Source: Verrucomicrobiota bacterium (GTDB taxonomy: Bacteria > Verrucomicrobiota > Verrucomicrobiia > Chthoniobacterales > UBA10450). From it: a stretch of 12,934 nt of DNA. The stretch spans positions 1,705-14,638 of the forward strand of contig QHNU01000020.1 of the NCBI GenBank assembly GCA_003218525.1. Reading direction: 5' to 3'. Positions 1 to 4,977 of this stretch are shown here, piece by piece; position 1 is the stretch's first letter, and each line of letters starts with the position of its first letter. Below the pieces are notes generated by a model. That model did no database searches. It was not told the origin of the DNA and saw only the letters and a list, made by a program, of their open reading frames with translations. The position numbers and the translations under genes are program-made.

Positions 1-73
1 CAAAGGTTCCTTTGTATACGACCCGCTGAAACAGAAAGCAGCGTACCAACAGAAATCCCTAACCCTATGGTAA
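1..73 (+). CDS. possible 3' end of an unidentified gene (left edge)
   Basis: Two forward frames are open from the first base, so a gene may run in from the left. One stops at 71-73 and would end ...SFVYDPLKQKAAYQQKSL TLW. The other stops at 136-138 and reads through the tandem repeats as a Pro/Asn-rich tail (NPMVNPIQNPS). The first has a more ordinary composition for a protein C-terminus. I recognise no family in either, and neither shows an integrase or transposase signature. A gene ending here is only a possibility. Confidence 0.2.
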   Translation, partial: KGSFVYDPLKQKAAYQQKSLTLW

Positions 74-91
74 ACCCTATACAAAACCCTA
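56..91. repeat. three 12-bp imperfect tandem repeats (core AACCCTA)
   Basis: The units are TCCCTAACCCTA (56-67), TGGTAAACCCTA (68-79) and TACAAAACCCTA (80-91), all ending in the same A(A)CCCTA core. About 30 bp further on, 121-138 (AGGGGTTATAGGGGTTAA) carries two inverted copies of the core, so the two blocks could pair as an imperfect hairpin. The block sits just after the possible gene end at 73. Iteron-like protein binding sites, a transcript end or a mobile-element end are all possible; nothing in the sequence decides between them. Confidence 0.55.
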
Positions 92-464
92 GTCATTTTC
101 CCATCCCATCTGCCCCTTTTAGGGGTTATAGGGGTTAATTTCTGAAGATTCGTTGAGGATAAGAATCCTCCGATTGGAGACTAGCGACGTGCGCTACGGC
201 AGTCTGGCTAAAGTTGACTCCCTATTAGCCCTAAACCCTTGAAGTCGACGACGGCGCCGCGTTGGAGGGCGTAAAGATGCTAGTTTAACAGCTTCCTACC
301 CCCAAAATCGAAATTACACAGAGTACTGCATGAAATCAGACGCCTTGTTTTCGTAAGTCATTGTCACATGGAGAGATGTGAAATTTACCGATGCCAAGAA
401 ACTTGCATGCAAACTCGCACAAGGGTATGCAAAACGCGCAAGTTTTGTAGGTTACCTTGGCAGC

Positions 465-555
465 GGCCTGCTGGTCTAAAAGGCTCTTCGTCGAAAGATC
501 ACAACGTCCGACAAAATATCTCCATCGGTGGGCCCTAAGTAGCTCAACCAAAAGA
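465..555 (+). repeat. diverged direct repeat, copy A
   Basis: Copy A begins GGCCTGCTGGTCTAAAAGGC and matches copy B at 951, which begins GGCCTGCTGGTCTGAAAGCC. Identity is high over the first 28 bases. It continues in blocks through TCCGACAA.AT and ends near TAAGTAGCTCAACCAAAAG, against TAAATGGCTCGATCAAAAG in copy B. Indels separate the blocks. In copy B the repeat leads directly into the response-regulator reading frame. In copy A the same frame soon meets a stop, so A looks like a decayed duplicate of the region upstream of that gene. Confidence 0.5.
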
Positions 556-693
556 TCATATTCCCTCTGAATAACGGCCGAAACTTGTCGAGTAACCCGA
601 TAGTTATCTCTAACCGCTGGCTCTAGCCACAACTAACCATTCTGGTCCAGGACTTTAGTCTATCGCACGATCCTATCAGCTTAACCGCTGCGA

Positions 694-810
694 CGATCAG
701 CCGATTTGCGCCAAAGCGTTCTGCCCCTCCATAAGACAAGGAGCATGGTGGTGGTGGTGGTAGGGAAATTGATCGGGAGAGTAGCGAAGACATTCAAAGG
801 CACTGCCTCC
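694..810 (+). repeat. diverged direct repeat, copy 1 (with internal insert)
   Basis: The first 14 bases, CGATCAGCCGATTT, are identical to 1887-1900. The match continues as CAAAGCGTTCTGCCC against TAAAGCCTTCTGCCC, breaks for about 40 bp that include the GGT-run, and resumes at GATCGGGAGAGTAG (771) against GATCGGGAGACTAG (1921). It ends near CTCC. A short third relative is at 172-187 (GATTGGAGACTAGCGA). Copies 1 and 2 lie on either side of the response regulator. Confidence 0.5.
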
Positions 811-932
811 GACAACGATCAACCTGAGCAGCCGCCTACGAATGCTGGTTGAACGGCCTCCGAGAGCTAATCAAAATGTATATCCAATATTGGCTTCGCT
901 GGTGTCGATTGCCTGTTGGTTAGTGCGCGCAC

Positions 933-953
933 GCCCGCGAGAGTATCGCGGGC
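933..953. other. perfect 8-bp stem hairpin
   Basis: GCCCGCGA (933-940) and TCGCGGGC (946-953) are exact reverse complements with a 5-nt loop. The stem is GC-rich and stable. There is no T-run on either side, so it is not a typical intrinsic terminator. It overlaps the first bases of repeat copy B and lies about 165 bp before the response-regulator start, so it could be part of that gene's leader or a repeat-end structure. Confidence 0.5.
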
Positions 954-1050
954 CTGCTGGTCTGAAAGCCTCTTTATCTCAAATCTGAACTTCCGACAAC
1001 ATCCGACAAGGTACGTCAGCCGATTAAGGCTAAATGGCTCGATCAAAAGG
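951..1050 (+). repeat. diverged direct repeat, copy B
   Basis: This is the partner of the repeat at 465-555. It differs from copy A in that its frame is open from 966 into the response-regulator gene without a stop, although no ATG, GTG or TTG occurs until 1119. The 10-mer TCAGCCGATT inside it (1016-1025) also occurs in the 694 and 1887 repeats, so the two repeat families share a short piece. Confidence 0.5.
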
Positions 1051-1118
1051 TTCTAGACTGCCTAAGCAATGACCTCAAGATTGTCAGACACTGGGAGTAT
1101 GCACTTGACAAAGGCAAG

Positions 1119-1859
1119 GTGAGAAAGGTCGGCGAAGGTGATTTTGACAAGGGCACACGAGCTGCTTTCTACCGTTCTGTGCAGGAAAAGTTCAACGGCA
1201 TCCTCGCTTCTTGCAAGACTCTGGAACTTTTGGTTGAGCAGGTCAGCCGATACGTGAAGCACGCACAGGAACTCGGTCACCGAGACAAGTTTCTAGACGC
1301 GCTGCAGGCCCGTGCTGAAATGCTACCGAAAGCCGCGCAATCGTTGTCGGCTGACATCACAGCCGCGATAGCAGCCGCCCGCTTCAAGCATACGTTCAGC
1401 AAGCAATTGCCGGCGAAATTCAACATACAGAACGAGCAGGGCAGCCGCGGCCTTATCTTAATTGTCGAAGATGAGCCAGAGATTGCTGAGGACGCGATGA
1501 CGATGCTAATGGAAGACGGTTACGGAGTAATCATCGCCGACGACGGAGCCGAGGCAGTGAATATTTACGGGCAGCTGAAGGACCAAGTCAGCTTGGTTCT
1601 TCTCGACTATTTTCTGCCCAGTATGGACGGAGATGCTGTTTTTCAGGAAATGCGCAGGTTGAAGTCTGACGCTAACGTTATCCTCGTGAGCGGATTTCTT
1701 ACTGTGGGTGTGGCGGGGAAAGGCAAGCTCGATAAGATGCTACAGGACGGCCTGCGCGGTTTTCTCCCGAAGCCGTATACGCGTAAGCTTTTAGTCGAGC
1801 AAGTGGCTGGCGTTCTGAAGCCGACTTCTGTGGGCAGCCTGAAGCCCGCAGCCATTTGA
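1119..1859 (+). CDS. response regulator, N-terminal helical region plus C-terminal receiver domain
   Basis: The C-terminal half is a receiver (REC) domain of the CheY type, residues about 111-232. ILIVEDEP supplies the acidic pair (E117/D118), LLDYFLPSMDG the phospho-acceptor Asp163, VSGF the conserved Ser191 and KPY the Lys218. All catalytic positions are intact, so it should accept phosphate from a histidine kinase. The first 110 residues are Lys/Glu/Ala-rich, probably helical, and match no domain I know. There is no DNA-binding output domain, as in single-domain or kinase-fused receivers. The start is uncertain: GTG at 1119 is the first canonical start, but the frame is open with protein-like composition from 966. 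The gene may therefore be a 3' fragment of a longer protein, for example the tail of a hybrid kinase. No kinase lies nearby. Confidence 0.8.
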   Translation: MRKVGEGDFDKGTRAAFYRSVQEKFNGILASCKTLELLVEQVSRYVKHAQELGHRDKFLDALQARAEMLPKAAQSLSADITAAIAAARFKHTFSKQLPAKFNIQNEQGSRGLILIVEDEPEIAEDAMTMLMEDGYGVIIADDGAEAVNIYGQLKDQVSLVLLDYFLPSMDGDAVFQEMRRLKSDANVILVSGFLTVGVAGKGKLDKMLQDGLRGFLPKPYTRKLLVEQVAGVLKPTSVGSLKPAAI

Positions 1860-1886
1860 GGTTCGCCCGCCGAAGTAGAGGCGATT

Positions 1887-1957
1887 CGATCAGCCGATTT
1901 CCACTAAAGCCTTCTGCCCTGATCGGGAGACTAGAAGGCATTTAAGCCATTGGCTCC
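1887..1957 (+). repeat. diverged direct repeat, copy 2 (compact form)
   Basis: This copy matches 694-810 but lacks the roughly 40-bp internal stretch found there. The blocks are CGATCAGCCGATTT, TAAAGCCTTCTGCCC, GATCGGGAGACTAG and GGCTCC. It begins 27 bp after the response-regulator stop and ends just before the convergent metallopeptidase-like gene. The regulator unit is therefore bracketed by direct repeats about 1.2 kb apart. Confidence 0.5.
1905..1944. terminator. candidate hairpin between two convergent genes
   Basis: TAAAGCCTTCT (1905-1915) pairs with AGAAGGC-a-TTTA (1933-1944) with one bulged A. The loop contains a smaller CCC/GGG pairing. It lies 45 bp after the response-regulator stop and 22 bp past the stop of the gene that converges from the right, so a bidirectional terminator is reasonable. 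The U-tract expected of a strong intrinsic terminator is missing on both strands, and the hairpin is part of a repeat. Confidence 0.35.
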
Positions 1958-1966
1958 AACCTCTAG

Positions 1967-2443
1967 TCACGGCTGCGGTCTGCACAGCCGCGCCGCAATT
2001 TCGATCGCTTCCTGCTCCATTGGCCCTGCTGGGTAGCCAATCGTGAGGTACTCAGATAAATACTGGCGAAGAAATGGCTCGAACCCGCCAAGCCGCTCGT
2101 ACTGCGCAACGTGAGCAAGTTCATGGACGACCAACGCGCGCTCGCCTCGGCAATCAGATCGAATGAAAATCCCATAACGCAGCGTTAAGCCGCGTGTCAG
2201 CGCTGTGATGAACCGTGTGGCCTGAGCCGCAGCTCGGAGCGTTGGATGTTCAGGGATCGGAATCTCGGCAACGTATAGGAACCGGACGCGCTCTGGTTGC
2301 AAGATTGGAATTAGGCGAGCGTCCGGCAACTGTGCGGCTGTAAGAGCTTCGCCGTTAGCGAGAATACGCTCCTCTTGCGCAGCGGTCCAATGGCAGGCCA
2401 ACGGAAGAAGAAGTTCCAACTGCTCTGGCGTTATTGGAAGCAT
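1967..2443 (-). CDS. small HELAH-motif protein, putative zinc metallopeptidase-like
   Basis: A 158-residue protein with the motif VVHELAHVAQYERLGG (residues 105-120). HExxH (H107, E108, H111) is the zinc site of gluzincin-like peptidases, and MEQEA (residues 142-146) downstream supplies a Glu in the right place for a third ligand. The HELxHxxQ form followed by an E-rich third site resembles the DUF4157-type peptidase-like domains. The N-terminal 100 residues (PITPEQLELLLPLACHW...) are unfamiliar. There is no signal peptide or membrane segment, so it is probably cytosolic. The ATG at 2443 has no visible ribosome-binding site. The gene is isolated, with convergent DNA on its 3' side and a degenerate attC-like gap on its 5' side, consistent with being a cassette gene. 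The substrate is unknown. Confidence 0.65.
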   Translation of the reverse strand: MLPITPEQLELLLPLACHWTAAQEERILANGEALTAAQLPDARLIPILQPERVRFLYVAEIPIPEHPTLRAAAQATRFITALTRGLTLRYGIFIRSDCRGERALVVHELAHVAQYERLGGFEPFLRQYLSEYLTIGYPAGPMEQEAIEIAARLCRPQP

Positions 2444-2527
2444 AAGTTACCGCGTGGTGAAGAGGTACGCGCGAAAGAATTCAAGATCGCGCAACGCTGC
2501 CCCGCGGCACCATATCCATCATACCAC

Positions 2528-2640
2528 GCTTAATTTTCAGTTCACTACGCCCGCTGTGCGCTTATTACACCCGCCGCGAGAGCCTCGTTATAAAAGGTCG
2601 GGTTGTTAAGGAGCATTCGGTAGAGGGCACATGGTTAGGC
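2528..2640 (-). other. degenerate attC-like site downstream of the monooxygenase
   Basis: On the minus strand the monooxygenase TGA is followed after one base by GCCTAAC (2640-2634), an exact RYYYAAC box and the usual first box of an integron attC site. The matching GTTRRRY box is not clean. The nearest candidates are ATTAAGC (2534-2528), where the essential G is replaced by A, and GTTGCGC (2496-2490), which has one mismatch. Arm pairing between the two ends is weak. I read it as a decayed or half site, much less secure than the two to its right. The rest of the 198-bp gap (2444-2641) shows nothing else. Confidence 0.3.
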
Positions 2641-2641
2641 G

Positions 2642-3781
2642 TCATTTGCCGAGCCCTGAGTTGCGTGCTAATCGCCAGCCATGATGGATAAGCCTCTCTG
2701 CAACTGCGAGTCGTTCGGTCTGCCAGCGCGGAAGGGCGGCGGATAGATCGAAGTCGGCTGCTTGTAAATGTTGTGCGAGAGACACTGCATCCCCAGATGC
2801 CTTCGACGTTCCGGCGGCGGTGTGTGGCCGCACGACGCACGCGCTGTCGCCGAGTATCGCGATGGAATCCTTGGTCATGGCGGGTGTCTGGAGATCGTAA
2901 ATCACCTGAATAAATGGCTCGGGCGTGCAGTGGACAAGTTGGGCGAGCATGGCTGGCAGGTGCTGTTCAGCGCGTTGCCGCAAGGTGGCGACGTGGCGCT
3001 GCTGAACCTTGCCTGCGGGAACCGAGGAGCGGTGTGCTCTGCCATCGGTGTCGAGCAGGATGTCTGGAAGCTCGCGCTCCTCATCGGTGTTCCAATACCA
3101 GACCCAGTTGAGTCGCCGCGAACCGGCCTCCAACTCGCCGTGCTCACCGGGAATCAGATAACTCAGGAGATGAAAGTCACGCGCCTGAAACATCGTGAAA
3201 CGCCGGGCCAAAGTCTCCACGACCTCTGCCGGGGCCAATGACTCTGGAAAGACACCGCGCCAAGCCACGTAACCTGCATAAACAGGATGCACGTCTGGAA
3301 AAAGGTGACGGCGAATGACAGACCCAACTCCATCGGCGCCGATGATTAGGTCTGCCTCGACGCGCTCGCCGCTCGCAAACTCCGCCACTGGCTGTCCGCC
3401 TGCCGCGGACAGGCGGACACACTCATAGGCGTGATGATAGCACGCCTCGGGAAATACCTCGCGAAGCTGATGGAACACTGCATCCCACGAGGTGAACGGC
3501 GTGGAATCTGGGAAACGCTGAATCACTCTGCCGTCGCGGTCGAGAAACTGACGCTCAACCCCAGGAATGCTGAGGGTAGCCAGCGTGGCAATGTCGTGCG
3601 ACGCCATCCAATCGAGCATCTCATACTGGACGACCAAGCCGCCTCCTCTGCCCCGTAGTGGCGTAGGCGACTGCTCATAAATCTGAACCTCGCAGCCCAA
3701 ACAGCGCAGCGCAATCCCGGTGGATAACCCTGCAATAGAACCGCCGATAACAGCTACTTTAGGTAATCGTGGTTGTTGCAT
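2642..3781 (-). CDS. FAD-dependent monooxygenase, group A aromatic hydroxylase type
   Basis: This 379-residue flavoprotein resembles the 2,6-dihydroxypyridine 3-monooxygenase branch of the PHBH/UbiH superfamily, which hydroxylates aromatic rings with NAD(P)H and O2. The Rossmann FAD motif is VAVIGGSIAGLSTGIAL (9-25, ending in E36 of YEQ). The NADPH/FAD motif DLIIGADGVGSVIR is at 144-157, and the second FAD motif ILGDSACVVRPHTAAGTSKA at 309-328. NWVWYWN (225-231) is also typical of that branch. Length is normal for the family and no residue of the FAD motifs is lost. A 10-bp palindrome lies within codons about 121-130 in a variable loop. The ATG is 17 bases after an attC-like box and the TGA directly abuts another, so the gene looks like an integron cassette. 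No Shine-Dalgarno is seen. The substrate cannot be read from the sequence. Confidence 0.85.
   Translation of the reverse strand: MQQPRLPKVAVIGGSIAGLSTGIALRCLGCEVQIYEQSPTPLRGRGGGLVVQYEMLDWMASHDIATLATLSIPGVERQFLDRDGRVIQRFPDSTPFTSWDAVFHQLREVFPEACYHHAYECVRLSAAGGQPVAEFASGERVEADLIIGADGVGSVIRRHLFPDVHPVYAGYVAWRGVFPESLAPAEVVETLARRFTMFQARDFHLLSYLIPGEHGELEAGSRRLNWVWYWNTDEERELPDILLDTDGRAHRSSVPAGKVQQRHVATLRQRAEQHLPAMLAQLVHCTPEPFIQVIYDLQTPAMTKDSIAILGDSACVVRPHTAAGTSKASGDAVSLAQHLQAADFDLSAALPRWQTERLAVAERLIHHGWRLARNSGLGK
3393..3419. repeat. palindromic element inside the monooxygenase gene
   Basis: TGTCCGCCTG (3393-3402) and CAGGCGGACA (3410-3419) are perfect reverse complements around a 7-base centre, CCGCGGA. 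The element is read in frame, encoding roughly CVRLSAAGGQ, and falls in a loop that varies between relatives. Such GC-rich palindromes recur as short dispersed elements in several phyla. Only one copy is present here. Confidence 0.6.
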
Positions 3782-3797
3782 AGCGCGCGACGAGACG

Positions 3798-3886
3798 ACC
3801 TAACGAGCCAAACGATTAGCCGCCGCCGTGGCTAAGACAAGTAGCGAACATACGCCCTGGCGGTCGACGGGATCGCCTGGTTAGAC
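3798..3886 (-). other. integron attC-like recombination site (between 106-residue protein and monooxygenase)
   Basis: Read on the minus strand, the site starts with GTCTAAC (3886-3880, fits RYYYAAC) and ends with GTTAGGT (3804-3798, fits GTTRRRY), 89 bp in all, within the known attC size range. Internal pairing arms are present: CGAT (3813-3816) with ATCG (3872-3875), and CCGCC (3820-3824) with GGCGG (3859-3863). The first box is 15 bases past the stop of the 106-residue gene, and the second is 16 bases before the monooxygenase ATG, exactly as in cassette arrays. On the plus strand its left end CTAACGAGCCAAAC resembles CTAACGAGACCCAAAC at the next site, as expected for sites of one integron. 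Confidence 0.6.
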
Positions 3887-3901
3887 GAGAGTTGGCCGAT
3901 G

Positions 3902-4222
3902 CTATTGGCTGGTGTCTTTCTTCTTTTCCTCGTCGTGGATGGCATCAATTATCATCTTAGAGGCTTCAGCCTCCTCTGGGGGAAGGCGTTTACCGTTAAC
4001 ATCCACATTCACGCCTCTTCCGATGCTAGTGATAGCGCGACTTAGGATCCATGAAGACACAATGGGCGCCGCGATCTTAGCTAGATCGACGGTGATATTG
4101 AGATTCACGCTTAAGCTGAATGCTTTTGTCGCGCTATCGGCTGCGCTTTCGACGATTATGCCATCTGGCTTAGGATCATTGAGAAGAGAATGAGCAGTCG
4201 CGATATCCGCTTTGATTTTCAT
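3902..4222 (-). CDS. 106-residue protein of unknown function, likely cassette gene
   Basis: I do not recognise this protein. It starts MKIKADIATAHSLLNDPKPD, continues with alternating residues suggesting beta strands (FSLSVNLNITVDL), then a hydrophobic or amphipathic helix (KIAAPIVSSWILSRAI, about residues 49-64). It ends in an acidic helix and a Lys/Asp-rich tail. The mid-protein hydrophobic stretch is short for a membrane anchor. It is flanked on both sides by attC-like boxes. The ATG lies one base after the box GTTAGAC, leaving no room for a Shine-Dalgarno outside the recombination site. Orphan genes of this size are the usual content of cassette arrays. A plus-strand frame overlaps it but has less natural composition. 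Confidence 0.55.
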   Translation of the reverse strand: MKIKADIATAHSLLNDPKPDGIIVESAADSATKAFSLSVNLNITVDLAKIAAPIVSSWILSRAITSIGRGVNVDVNGKRLPPEEAEASKMIIDAIHDEEKKKDTSQ

Positions 4223-4223
4223 C

Positions 4224-4297
4224 GTCTAACGAGACCCAAACTCAACCACGGCTCCGGCAGGCGCAAGTGGCAGCAGATTGAATCACACTAGTTAAGA
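4224..4297 (-). other. integron attC-like recombination site (cluster edge)
   Basis: On the minus strand the site ends with GTTAGAC (4230-4224), a perfect GTTRRRY box, one base before the ATG of the 106-residue gene. It begins with TCTTAAC (4297-4291), which fits RYYYAAC except for the first base. Total length is 74 bp. The interior folds: on the plus strand TCAA (4242-4245) and CCAC (4246-4249) pair with GTGG (4267-4270) and TTGA (4278-4281), with seven unpaired bases on one side, like the asymmetric arms of attC. The stop codon of the truncated hydrolase lies inside the first box. Confidence 0.55.
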
Positions 4298-4888
4298 TCG
4301 ACATCGATAGCTCTGGTTTTCAATCGCACGGGCCTGCGCCAGAAGACGCAGGTGCTCCGCCCGCACAGAGGGCCAAGCGGACGAGTTAATGAACACGTTT
4401 ACCTTATGGTCGAGTGCCAGGGTTCGGCACATCTCTGGAAATCGAAGATCGTAGCAGATGCTTAGTCCAGGCCGCATCCCGGCGAAGTTAAAGCAGCTGA
4501 ACTCATTCCCTGGTGTGAAGCAGTCGCGCTCTTCGATCGGAGCAGCCGAAACCAAGTGGGCCTTTCGGTATTTCGCGATGACCGTACCGTTCGCATCGAT
4601 GAAAGCCTGAGAGTTGTAAATGGATGCACAATCCCGCTCCGAAACTCCGCAGATGATCGAAAGCGAAAGCCTTTTTGCGAGCTTTTGAAGGGCCGGGATT
4701 GCTCCTTCATTCCCAGGAAGTTGCGTGCCTTCGAATGACCGGCATGGAGTAGCCGGTATCGCTCATTTCTGGGAAAACGATGACTTTGGCGCCGCTGTTT
4801 TTGGCTAGCGATGCAAAATCCCGAATTTTGGCGATGTTGGCGTTGAGATCGCCGGTGCGCAGGAAATCTGGGCAGCAGCAACTTTCAT
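4292..4888 (-). pseudogene. carbon-nitrogen hydrolase (nitrilase superfamily), frameshifted and 3'-truncated
   Basis: When the frames are joined, the protein begins MKVAAAQISCAP at ATG 4888, then GDLNANIAKIRDF, VIVFPEMSDTGYSMP, NEGAIPALQKLAK, YRKAHLVSAAP and GLSICYDLRFPE. These carry the nitrilase Glu-Lys-Cys triad: E of FPE, K of YRK, C of ICYD. Two single-base changes break it. One G is missing near 4851-4853 (CCGGC where CCGGGC is expected), and one G is extra at 4712-4714 (TGGGAA where TGGAA is expected); together they restore the frame. After ARAIENQSY the reading stops at 4292, inside an attC-like box. About 198 codons remain of a usual 260-280, so the last 60-80 residues are gone. The family hydrolyses amides or nitriles. 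The gene lies 89 bp downstream of the MFS gene in the same direction. The indels could be sequencing errors; the truncation is not so easily explained. Confidence 0.8.
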
Positions 4889-4977
4889 GATCTGGGAAGT
4901 ACCGAGCCGCCACGGCGAGTCCGAGCCGGACTGGCAATGTCAACTCGCGAAGGCTTTCGGAGTCAATTGCCGCTACC

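Larger units (their letters stand above)
139..1118. other. gene-poor accessory stretch with decayed repeats
   Basis: No reading frame here has a convincing protein. A 98-codon reverse frame at 336-632 starts at TTG, is Cys-rich with no recognisable motif, and overlaps a repeat. What the stretch does hold is a small stem-loop at 155-170 (GAGGAT/ATCCTC, 4-nt loop), repeat copy A (465-555), a long repeat with a GGT-run (694-810; five GGT at 747-761), a strong hairpin at 933-953 and repeat copy B (951-1050). No tRNA-like or rRNA-like sequence was seen. The AT-richer look and repeated fragments suggest a decayed mobile or cassette region. Confidence 0.5.

Noticed and set aside
56..138. plant-like telomere repeats (AAACCCT) suggesting eukaryotic DNA
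   Set aside because: The repeats are 12-bp, imperfect and only three, and the rest of the window is plainly bacterial.
1..138. integron integrase or transposase end at the left edge
   Set aside because: Neither open frame shows the tyrosine-recombinase C-terminal box or any transposase motif; too little sequence is present.
336..632. 98-codon reverse frame as a gene
   Set aside because: It starts at TTG without a ribosome-binding site, has no recognisable motif, an unusual Cys-rich stretch, and overlaps repeat copy A, whose partner is read from the other strand.
745..852. 35-codon forward frame starting MVVVVVGKLIGRVAK
   Set aside because: The valine run comes from a GGT microsatellite, the purine-rich sequence before it is too close to the ATG, and the frame lies in the part of the repeat missing from the other copy.
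679..854. GCTTAAC (679-685) and GTTGAAC (848-854) as another attC site
   Set aside because: The boxes fit the consensus, but the 176-bp spacing is large, I found no internal pairing arms, and the ends do not resemble the two better sites.
1..1118. CRISPR array or RNA genes in the gene-poor region
   Set aside because: No regularly spaced identical repeats with unique spacers were seen, and no tRNA T-loop or rRNA-like stretch. The repeats present are few and diverged.
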